From positions 1 to 15,978 of the forward strand of contig CAJOOV010000131.1 in the NCBI GenBank assembly GCA_905236265.1: a stretch of 15,978 bases of DNA, read 5' to 3'. Shown in pieces: positions 7,604 through 13,756 of this stretch. The position numbers and the translations under genes are program-made. The stretch's first letter is position 1. Every line of letters starts with the position of its first letter. The notes below the pieces were generated by a model, which had not been told where the DNA came from, made no database searches, and saw only the letters and a list, made by a program, of their open reading frames with translations. Source of the stretch: an uncultured Oscillospiraceae bacterium. GTDB taxonomy: Bacteria; Bacillota; Clostridia; Oscillospirales; Oscillospiraceae.

Positions 7604-8518
7604 TCACACAATCGGGTGTCCCCGCAGGTAATCCGCAGCGGACATTCTCTTCTTCCCTGCCGCCTGCACCTGCGTAATCCGAAGCAGCGTCCCGTCGCCG
7701 CAGGCGACAAGGATGCCCTCTTTGTCCGTGCCGGTTACGGTGCCGGGGCTTGCCGAAGTGGCAATGCCGGTCTCAGAAGCGGCATAGACCTTGAACTGCC
7801 GACCATTCAGCTGCGTGGAACAGGCAGGCCACGGGGTCAGCCCCCGCACCTGATTGTGGAGCTGCTTTGCGCTTTTGTTCCAGTCAAGAGGGGACAGCTC
7901 CCGTGAGAGCATGGGCGCATAGGTAGACTCCCCCTCGTTCTGGGGCACAGCGACGGCGTTTCCGGTTCCGATTGCCTGAACCGTCTCGCTTAGCAGCTCT
8001 GCTCCGAGGGCGGCAAGGCGGTCATGGAGGGTCTCCACGTTCTCCTCCGGGTCAATGGGTGTGGCTCTCTGGGCGAGAATGTCTCCTGCATCCAGCGCCT
8101 GTGCCATCTCCATAATGGTGACACCCGTCTCCGTCTCACCGTTCAGTATTGCCCAGTTTATGGGGGCAGCGCCCCGGTATTTGGGCAGAAGGGACGAGTG
8201 TACATTGATGCAGCCCAGAGGCGGCAGCTCCAGCACTTCCTTTGGCAGTATCTTGCCATAGGCCGCCACCACGATCAGCTCCGGCTCATAGGCGGCGAGC
8301 TTGCGCCACACTGCCTCCTCCCGCACCCGTTCCGGCTGCTCCACAGGGATGCCGTGGGCAAGGGCGCACTGCTTCACCGGCGGCGCTACCAGCTTCATCC
8401 CCCGGTTTTTCGGCTTGTCCGGCTGGGTATATACGGCGGCGATGGTGTGTCCATCGTCAATGAGCCGTTGCAGTGAGGGCACGGCAAAATCCGGCGTGCC
8501 CATAAAAACAATCCGCAT
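7604..8518 (-). CDS. fmt: Methionyl-tRNA formyltransferase
   Basis: A 304-residue enzyme that formylates initiator Met-tRNA with 10-formyl-tetrahydrofolate. The N-terminal Rossmann domain (about 1-185) starts with MRIVFMGTPDFAVPSL. Catalytic residues are Asn105 and His107 in CINVHSSLLPKYRGAAPI, with Asp143 in ALDAGD. The C-terminal OB-like tRNA-binding domain (about 205-304) contains LTPWPAC and ends with ADYLRGHP. Length and motifs are normal. The start shares one base with the def stop (TAATG), and the SD GAGG lies in the last codons of def. The def-fmt pair sets and removes the formyl group at the ends of nascent proteins. Confidence 0.98.
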   Translation of the reverse strand: MRIVFMGTPDFAVPSLQRLIDDGHTIAAVYTQPDKPKNRGMKLVAPPVKQCALAHGIPVEQPERVREEAVWRKLAAYEPELIVVAAYGKILPKEVLELPPLGCINVHSSLLPKYRGAAPINWAILNGETETGVTIMEMAQALDAGDILAQRATPIDPEENVETLHDRLAALGAELLSETVQAIGTGNAVAVPQNEGESTYAPMLSRELSPLDWNKSAKQLHNQVRGLTPWPACSTQLNGRQFKVYAASETGIATSASPGTVTGTDKEGILVACGDGTLLRITQVQAAGKKRMSAADYLRGHPIV

Positions 8519-9033
8519 TATTCCTCACTCCCCGCAGCCTCTTTTTCCTGCTGCTGAGCCGCCTCCATCTTCTCCAGCTCCTCGGCGCTGTAGGTGACAT
8601 CGCACAGCTCGTCAAACAGATGGCCTTCCAGATGGTCGATCTCATGGCAGAAGCAGCGGGCCGTCAGCCCCTCCTCCTCTACCTCGAACCATTCGCCCTT
8701 CCGGTTCTGCGCCCTTACCTTTACCTTCATGGGGCGCTTCACCCAGCCGTAGCGTCCGGGAAGAGAGAGACAGCCCTCCCAGCCCTCCTGCTCTCCGGAG
8801 GTCTCCACAATCTCAGGATTCACCAGCTCGTAAATCTCTTCCTGCTCGTTCATAACCACTACCGCCCGGCGGAGAATCCCCACCTGCGGAGCGGCAAGAC
8901 CTACCCCGCCGGATTCCAGCAGCGTCTGGCGCATATCACTCAGCAGCAGGGACAGCTTATGGTCAAATCTGGTCACGGGATGGCAGCGCTTATTCAGCAC
9001 CGCATCCCCTTTTTCAATAATCTCCCGAATCAT
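8518..9033 (-). CDS. def: Peptide deformylase
   Basis: A 171-residue metallohydrolase that removes the N-formyl group from nascent peptides. The three signature motifs are present: GVGLAAPQ at 43-50, EGCLS at 86-90 (metal ligand Cys88), and HEIDH at 130-134 (ligands His130 and His134, catalytic Glu131). It is a little longer than the usual 150-165 residues because of a C-terminal charged tail (about 150-171, EELEKMEAAQQQEKEAAGSEE-like), probably a helix outside the catalytic core. The ATG at 9033 has a strong AGGAGGA SD 7 bases upstream, just past the priA stop. Spacing is 19 bp to priA and a 1-bp overlap to fmt. Confidence 0.97.
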   Translation of the reverse strand: MIREIIEKGDAVLNKRCHPVTRFDHKLSLLLSDMRQTLLESGGVGLAAPQVGILRRAVVVMNEQEEIYELVNPEIVETSGEQEGWEGCLSLPGRYGWVKRPMKVKVRAQNRKGEWFEVEEEGLTARCFCHEIDHLEGHLFDELCDVTYSAEELEKMEAAQQQEKEAAGSEE

Positions 9034-9052
9034 TTCTTGCTCCTCCTGTCTG

Positions 9053-11527
9053 TCAGTCCATGGGGTTCACATCGGCGGAAACGGACAGGTTCCGGTTCTG
9101 CCTGTCCTCCGATGCTGCCCGCAGCAAAGCGGCGGTCATCCGGCGCATATTCCGGTTACAGGTTCCGCATACCGTCACCCGATACCGGTAGCGTCCGTTC
9201 ACCCGCACCACACCGGCGGGCGCAGGCCCCAGAATCCGGAAGGGTTCGTCCGCCATCTCTTTGCTCTGCTGCCATGTCTCCAGCCCGTTGCGCAATCGCA
9301 GACTGCCCCGCAGCACAGCGCCCTCCTCCGTTCCGGAAACCGTGAACACAACGAGATCTGACCACGGCGGAAACTGAAGCTCCCTGCGCAGTGCAATCTC
9401 CCGTTGGTAAAAGCTCTCATAGTCCTGTGCCGCGGCTGTACGGATCACCTCATGCTTGGGCACATAGGTCTGGATCACTGCCCGTCCGGGGCGCTCTCCC
9501 CTGCCGGCCCTTCCCACGACCTGCGTGAGCAGGGAAAAGGTGCGCTCACTGGCTCTGAAATCGTCCACGAACAGGCTCAGGTCTGCGTTAATGACCCCGG
9601 CAAGGGTCACATTTCCGAAATCCAGCCCCTTCGCCACCATCTGTGTGCCGATGAGGACAGGGATACGCTCCTGCTGAAACCGCTCCAGAAGCTGGCGATG
9701 GGTGTGGGCGGCGGAGATAGTGTCCGTATCCATGCGCAGCACCCCAATGCCCGGAAACGCCTCCTGCAGCTCCTCCTCCACCATCTGCGTACCCACGCCC
9801 ACAAAGGAAAGCGTTCCACCGCAGGAGGGGCAGCGCTCCGGCAGGGGCTGGCTGTGACCGCAGTAGTGGCACATAAGGCGCCGGTTTGCCTTGTGGTAGG
9901 TCAGCTTCACGGAGCAGCGGGGACACTCCGGCACCATGGCGCAGTCGGTACACAGCACCATTCTGCTGGTGCCCCGGCGGTTCAGCAGCAGAATAGACTG
10001 CTCTCCCCGGCTTAGGTTCTCTGCCAGTGCCTCACGAAGCGGAGTGCTGAGACAGGAGGCGTTTCCCTGACGCAGCTCCTGACGCAGATCCGCTATCGTC
10101 ACCTGGGGCATTGTCTGTCCATTGTAACGCTTTTGCAACGAGAACAGGTGGTAGCGCCCGTTTTTTGCGTAATACATACTCTCCACGCCGGGCGTGGCAG
10201 AGCCAAGCACCAGCAGCGCCCCGGTCTGGGCACAGCGGTACTTCGCCACATCTCTGGCGTGATACCTGGGACTCTGCTCGGATTTATAGCTTGCCTCCTG
10301 CTCCTCGTCCAGAATCACCAGCCCAAGGCGGGGCAGCGGGGCAAAGACGGCAGAGCGGGTTCCGATGACCACCCGTGCCTCCCCCTGCTTCGCCCGTTTC
10401 CACTCGTCATACCGCTCCCCTGCAGAGAGGGAGCTGTGCAGCACTGCCACCTGCTCCCCGAACTGGGCAGAAAAGCGGGAGAGGAGCTGGGGGGTCAGGC
10501 CGATCTCAGGCACCAGCACAATGGCGGATTTCCCGCTTTTCAGCAGCCTGTGAATCAGGCTGATATAGACCTCTGTTTTGCCGGAGCCGGTCACGCCGTA
10601 GAGCAGGGCGCAGGCGGGCTCCTCCTGCTCCATCAGCCGGGCAAGCCCCTCAAAGGCGCTGCTCTGCTCCTGATTCAGCACCGGGCAGTCCTGATGCTGT
10701 ACCTCCCCCGGTTCCGGGCGGCGAAAGACCTCCCTTTGAAACAGGGTAATCACGCCGCTTTTTTCCAGCTCCTTCAGCGTTCTGCGGCCTGCGCCGGTAA
10801 AATAACGGATTTCCTTTTCCGAGGCGGAGCCGGAGACAGCCAGTAAATCCACCACCGATTTACGCAGCCTGGAGCGGCTTCGCTCCATCTGCTTTTGCGC
10901 CTCCTCCGCCGGAATCGAGAGCATGGCGATCTTCTCTGTCTTGTCTCCCACGCCCCGCTGGACGCTGGTTTCAACGCTGATGACGCCACATTGTACCAGT
11001 GAGCGCAGCGCTCTGGAGGGGTCGCTCTGTCCGAATGCGGCATACAGCCCACGGCGCTGCATACTCCCCCCCTGCTGGCGCAGAAGGGCGATAACCTGCT
11101 TCTGTTTTCCGTTCAGGGTATCCGGCCATACGCCCTCGTCACCGCAGAGGCGGAACACATCCTGCAGGCTGTAATACAGCCCCGCAGGCAGCATGGCCTT
11201 TACCGCATCGTAGACCGTACAGAAATACTGCTCCCGCATCCACAGGGCAAGGCGGATGGCGTCCTGATCGATCACCGGCTGTTCATCCAGAACCGAGCTG
11301 ATCCATTTCAGCTTTCCCTCCGGCCTTTCGCTGCGCACCTCCAGCACAATGCCCTCCGATGACCGGTTCCCCCGCCCGAAGGGAACCATCACCCGCATTC
11401 CCGGCGCAATCAGCCCTGTGAGGTCGGATGGGATCAGATAGGTATAGGGCTTGTCTATTGCATAGGCCGCCACTGCTACCGCCACCTTACAGCTCAAATC
11501 CCAGTCCAAACGCTCCATTCCTTTCAT
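9053..11527 (-). CDS. priA: Primosomal replication restart helicase PriA
   Basis: An 824-residue 3'-5' DNA helicase that reloads the replisome at stalled forks. The N-terminal DNA-binding domain (about 12-110) includes KVAVAVAAYAIDKPYTY. Helicase motifs are Walker A GVTGSGKTE at 311-319, Walker B DEEQ at 407-410 (most family members have DEEH), GSATP at 442-446, and GTQMVAKGLDF and QVVGRAGRG in the second lobe. Eight zinc-binding cysteines form the inserted cluster: 526, 529, 535, 538, 553, 556, 566 and 569. The start is uncertain: the ATG at 11527 has AGAGG 11 bases upstream inside a predicted stem, an ATG lies at 11518, and a TTG at 11509 sits 9 bases after AAAGGA. Family alignment would fit any of these. 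Confidence 0.97.
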   Translation of the reverse strand: MKGMERLDWDLSCKVAVAVAAYAIDKPYTYLIPSDLTGLIAPGMRVMVPFGRGNRSSEGIVLEVRSERPEGKLKWISSVLDEQPVIDQDAIRLALWMREQYFCTVYDAVKAMLPAGLYYSLQDVFRLCGDEGVWPDTLNGKQKQVIALLRQQGGSMQRRGLYAAFGQSDPSRALRSLVQCGVISVETSVQRGVGDKTEKIAMLSIPAEEAQKQMERSRSRLRKSVVDLLAVSGSASEKEIRYFTGAGRRTLKELEKSGVITLFQREVFRRPEPGEVQHQDCPVLNQEQSSAFEGLARLMEQEEPACALLYGVTGSGKTEVYISLIHRLLKSGKSAIVLVPEIGLTPQLLSRFSAQFGEQVAVLHSSLSAGERYDEWKRAKQGEARVVIGTRSAVFAPLPRLGLVILDEEQEASYKSEQSPRYHARDVAKYRCAQTGALLVLGSATPGVESMYYAKNGRYHLFSLQKRYNGQTMPQVTIADLRQELRQGNASCLSTPLREALAENLSRGEQSILLLNRRGTSRMVLCTDCAMVPECPRCSVKLTYHKANRRLMCHYCGHSQPLPERCPSCGGTLSFVGVGTQMVEEELQEAFPGIGVLRMDTDTISAAHTHRQLLERFQQERIPVLIGTQMVAKGLDFGNVTLAGVINADLSLFVDDFRASERTFSLLTQVVGRAGRGERPGRAVIQTYVPKHEVIRTAAAQDYESFYQREIALRRELQFPPWSDLVVFTVSGTEEGAVLRGSLRLRNGLETWQQSKEMADEPFRILGPAPAGVVRVNGRYRYRVTVCGTCNRNMRRMTAALLRAASEDRQNRNLSVSADVNPMD

Positions 11528-11530
11528 AAA

Positions 11531-11613
11531 ACAGGGAACCTCTGACGAAACCCGGCAGCCTGCTGCGCAAACCGCCCGGCGGCTGCAGTCTGATCTCGTC
11601 AGCAGTTCCCTGT
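11531..11613. repeat. 83-bp imperfect inverted repeat directly upstream of priA
   Basis: Plus-strand arm 11531-11548 (ACAGGGAAC-CT-CTGACGA) pairs with arm 11596-11613 (TCGTCAG-CA-GTTCCCTGT): 16 of 18 positions are complementary, with one 2-base internal mismatch. The 47-base interior is GC-rich and holds a further pair, GCAGCC (11555-11560) with GGCTGC (11581-11586). In the priA mRNA the 3' arm ends 3 bases before the ATG at 11527 and contains the only SD-like AGAGG for that ATG, followed by UUUU. It could be a translational control hairpin, a long-looped terminator/attenuator, or a miniature palindromic repeat. No target-site duplication is visible. Confidence 0.75.
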
Positions 11614-11624
11614 CGGCCTTGAAA

Positions 11625-11665
11625 TATTACTCCGGCAAGTAAATGATTGCATTGCCCCGGTAATA
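11625..11665. repeat. Second imperfect hairpin in the rpoZ-priA intergenic region
   Basis: Plus-strand TATTAC (11625-11630) pairs with GTAATA (11660-11665), and GGCAA (11634-11638) pairs with TTGCC (11652-11656). A 3x3 internal loop separates the two stems and the loop is 13 bases. The loop itself contains AATG/CATT. It starts 20 bases past the rpoZ stop. No T-run on either strand makes it a convincing intrinsic terminator. Its role is unknown. Confidence 0.5.
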
Positions 11666-11684
11666 ACCTGTCTGTGATTTCCGT

Positions 11685-11888
11685 TTAGAATCCTTCCTGC
11701 TGTTCTTCCTTCACCAATTTGCCGTCCCGCGCCTCGTTCAGAGCCATCGTCACCGGCTTCTCCGTCAGAGGCTCGTCATTCGTCTCCTCACGGGCGATTT
11801 CTCTGGCACGATGTGCCACAAGATTGACCAATTCGTAACGGCTGCTGATCTTGTCCTTCAGCAGGTCTTCCATGGGATAGAGAATCAT
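11685..11888 (-). CDS. rpoZ: DNA-directed RNA polymerase omega subunit
   Basis: A 67-residue omega subunit that aids RNA polymerase assembly and stability. It shows the family pattern: MILYPMEDLL, then DKISSRYELVNLVAHRARE and KPVTMALNEARDGKL. The frame is open back to 11936, but the ATG at 11888 is the right start. AAAGGAGG lies 10 bases upstream, and ATG overlaps the gmk stop in an ATGA, the common gmk-rpoZ arrangement. It ends in a short acidic/Gln tail (VKEEQQEGF). The gene downstream in Bacillus would be coaBC; here there is only the 157-bp repeat-bearing gap before priA. Confidence 0.95.
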   Translation of the reverse strand: MILYPMEDLLKDKISSRYELVNLVAHRAREIAREETNDEPLTEKPVTMALNEARDGKLVKEEQQEGF

Positions 11889-12502
11889 AAGCTGATGTCC
11901 TCCTTTATCATATCCAGCCGGGCGCTGACCCGGCAATCCTGTGCTTTCATAATGGCTAGAATCTCTCCTGCGGCATCTGCCACCTTGTCATTGATGACCA
12001 GATAATGATACATGGGGATTTGCAGGTATTCCTCTCTGGCTCTGGCCAGTCTGCCCTGAATCACCTCTTCGCTCTCGCTGTGGCGGCCTCTCAGCCTGCG
12101 CTCCAGCTCATGGAAGGACGGAGGGGTGAGGAAGATCAGCGCCGCCTCGGGATAGAGCTTTCGGATAGCCGCCGCTCCCTGCACCTCGATGTCAAGAAGC
12201 ACGTCCTTCCCCTCCTCCAGAAGCCGATCCACAGCGTCCTTTGAGGTGCCGTAGTAATTGCCCTGATAGCAGGCATACTCCACAAAGCGCTCCTGCTCTA
12301 TCATCTGCAGGAAGGTCTCCCGGCTGACAAAGTTATACTGAACGCCGTTTTCCTCGTTCTGGCGCGGCTCCCTCGTGGTGTAGGACACGGAAAAGCACAG
12401 ACCGCTGCGCTGGTTGCGCACCTCCGTAATAACCGTACTCTTGCCCCCGCCGGAGGGCCCGGAGATCACCACAAGCTGACCTCTTTTATTGTTCTTCCCC
12501 AT
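11885..12502 (-). CDS. gmk: Guanylate kinase
   Basis: A 205-residue enzyme converting GMP and ATP to GDP and ADP, the step feeding GTP synthesis. The P-loop is GPSGGGKS at 15-22. GMP-binding segments are SYTTREPR at about 40-47 and NYYGTS at about 82-87, followed by LLDIEVQGA. The ATG at 12502 is chosen over an open frame starting at 12580. AAGGAGG sits 6 bases upstream, the protein then starts MGKNNKRGQLVVISG like the family, and the earlier 26 residues are low-quality sequence read through remA. It overlaps remA by 17 bp. Firmicutes Gmk is inhibited by (p)ppGpp, so this operon carries a stringent-response target; that is knowledge of the family, not seen here. Confidence 0.97.
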   Translation of the reverse strand: MGKNNKRGQLVVISGPSGGGKSTVITEVRNQRSGLCFSVSYTTREPRQNEENGVQYNFVSRETFLQMIEQERFVEYACYQGNYYGTSKDAVDRLLEEGKDVLLDIEVQGAAAIRKLYPEAALIFLTPPSFHELERRLRGRHSESEEVIQGRLARAREEYLQIPMYHYLVINDKVADAAGEILAIMKAQDCRVSARLDMIKEDISL

Positions 12503-12758
12503 CTTCTTCCTCCTTATCAGGCTCTCTGCCCTCAATCCGCCCCGCAATCGTTTCCGGCGTGAGTGCAGATAGAATGACATGATCCGTATCTGTCAGCAGT
12601 ACCGCCTTGGTACGTCTGCCATAGGTGGCATCAATCAGCGCCCCCCGCTCCCGGCTCTCCTGAACCATTCGCTTGATGGGAGCGGAGTCCGGGCTGACGA
12701 CGGCAAGAATCCTGCGGGCGGAGACCATGCTGCCGTATCCGATATTCAGTAAAAGCAA
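12486..12758 (-). CDS. remA: DUF370 / RemA-family extracellular matrix regulator
   Basis: A 90-residue protein matching RemA: LLNIGYGSMVSARRILAVVS, then DSAPIKRMVQE, IDATYGRRTKAV and DTDHVILSALTPETIAGR. In B. subtilis RemA is a DNA-binding activator of biofilm-matrix and osmoprotection genes; its role in Clostridia is less clear. The only start that gives the expected N-terminus is a TTG at 12758, with a purine-rich GAGGGGG about 10 bases upstream. No in-frame ATG or GTG is nearby before residue 11. After the conserved core (about 1-75) there is an acidic tail (PDKEEEDGEEQ), whose codons include the gmk SD. It sits 13 bp after yicC, the conserved yicC-remA-gmk-rpoZ order. Confidence 0.93.
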   Translation of the reverse strand: MLLLNIGYGSMVSARRILAVVSPDSAPIKRMVQESRERGALIDATYGRRTKAVLLTDTDHVILSALTPETIAGRIEGREPDKEEEDGEEQ

Positions 12759-12771
12759 CCTGCCAGCCCCC

Positions 12772-13650
12772 TCATTCCACGTTCTGAACCTGCTCCCGCA
12801 GCTTTTCCAGCTCCGCCTTCATCTCCACAACCACAGTGGACAGCTCCAGATCGTTGCATTTTGAGCCGGTGGTATTGGTCTCACGGTTCATCTCCTGCAG
12901 CAGAAAGTCCAGTTTTCTGCCAATTACGCCGCCGGATGCCACCATGTCCCGGAACTGGCCGATATGGCTGTTCAGCCGTACCGTCTCCTCCGCCACGGCA
13001 ACCTTGTCCGCATAGATGGCCGCCTCCGTGAGGATGCGGCTTTCATCCATCTGCCGGTCTGCGAGTACCTCCTGAATCCGTGCCGTCAGGCGCTGGCGGT
13101 AGGCTGCCACAGTCTCCGGGGAACGCTCCTCCACACGGTGGTTCAGCCGCTGCAGCGTATCCAGCCGGGTGAGCAGATCCTCTGCCAGACGGCTGCCCTC
13201 CCGCTGCCGCATGACATTGAAATCCGCCACAGCGGCTCTCGCAACGCTGCGGATGTCCTGCGTCAGCTGCTGCAGATCCTCCGGTGCCTTCTCCACACGG
13301 AACACATCGGGAAACCGGGCAAGCTGGGAAATGGTAATGTCGTTTTTCAGCCCGTAGAGCTGGCTCATCTCCTCCAGCGCACGGAGGTAACCCGATGCCA
13401 CCGACTGGTTCAGCATCACGGACACCGCCTCGCCTCCGGTTGCGTCCACTGTGACGGCCACATCCACCTTCCCTCTGGATACGCCCTGCTTGACCTCAGA
13501 CAGCACCGCCTCTTCCGCACAGGCATAAACTCTGGGGATGCGGATATTACAATCCAGATAGCGGTTATTGACACTGCGCAATTCCACCACAATGGAGTAG
13601 CCGTGCAGGTTTGCCTCGCTTCTGCCATAGCCCGTCATGCTCTTTATCAT
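12772..13650 (-). CDS. yicC: YicC/YloC-family endoribonuclease
   Basis: A 292-residue YicC family member. The N-terminal domain begins MIKSMTGYGRSEANLHGYS and includes ELRSVNNRYLDCNIRIPR. The C-terminal DUF1732 part holds the conserved FLLQEMNRETNTTGSKCND at about 249-267. E. coli YicC is an endoribonuclease involved in small-RNA turnover, and B. subtilis YloC is the positional equivalent. The ATG at 13650 has an AGAGGAGAG SD 8 bases upstream. It is the first gene after a near-consensus promoter 46 bp upstream, so it probably heads a separate transcription unit. The exact RNA targets here are unknown. Confidence 0.95.
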   Translation of the reverse strand: MIKSMTGYGRSEANLHGYSIVVELRSVNNRYLDCNIRIPRVYACAEEAVLSEVKQGVSRGKVDVAVTVDATGGEAVSVMLNQSVASGYLRALEEMSQLYGLKNDITISQLARFPDVFRVEKAPEDLQQLTQDIRSVARAAVADFNVMRQREGSRLAEDLLTRLDTLQRLNHRVEERSPETVAAYRQRLTARIQEVLADRQMDESRILTEAAIYADKVAVAEETVRLNSHIGQFRDMVASGGVIGRKLDFLLQEMNRETNTTGSKCNDLELSTVVVEMKAELEKLREQVQNVE

Positions 13651-13666
13651 GGTTTACTCTCCTCTT

Positions 13667-13690
13667 GTTGAAGACCGTTGGATGTTCAAC
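13667..13690 (-). promoter_or_regulatory. Small stem-loop at the 5' end of the yicC leader
   Basis: GTTGAA and TTCAAC form a 6-bp stem with a 12-base loop. It begins at the expected transcription start (about 13689-13690) and ends just before the yicC SD. A 5'-terminal hairpin can protect mRNA from decay, and the same inverted repeat could be an operator. Six base pairs is short, so this may be chance. Confidence 0.35.
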
Positions 13691-13695
13691 TTGTG

Positions 13696-13724
13696 ATTAT
13701 ACCAATTTTGCCCTGTTCTGTAAA
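13696..13724 (-). promoter_or_regulatory. Strong sigma-A-type promoter for yicC and downstream genes
   Basis: On the minus strand: -35 TTTACA (13724-13719, five of six consensus), a 17-base spacer, and a perfect -10 TATAAT (13701-13696) preceded by TGG, giving an extended -10 (TGnTATAAT). The likely start is near 13689, leaving a leader of about 39 bases before the yicC ATG. It lies wholly in the cdaR-yicC gap. No clear terminator is seen between cdaR and this promoter, so read-through from cdaA-cdaR is also possible. Confidence 0.88.
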
Positions 13725-13756
13725 GACTTCAGGGAGGGCAGCCGGAGTTTTTCTGT

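Noticed and set aside
11531..11548. Standard intrinsic terminator after rpoZ
   Set aside because: The loop is 47 bases and the T-run only four bases before the priA ATG, so it is atypical; kept only as one option in the finding.
11531..11613. T-box or other known riboswitch upstream of priA
   Set aside because: I see no T-box conserved sequence and no motif of a riboswitch class I know; priA is also not a typical target.
12503..12580. Longer N-terminus for guanylate kinase
   Set aside because: There is no SD for the earlier start, the extra residues read through remA out of frame, and the ATG at 12502 has a strong SD and matches the family N-terminus.
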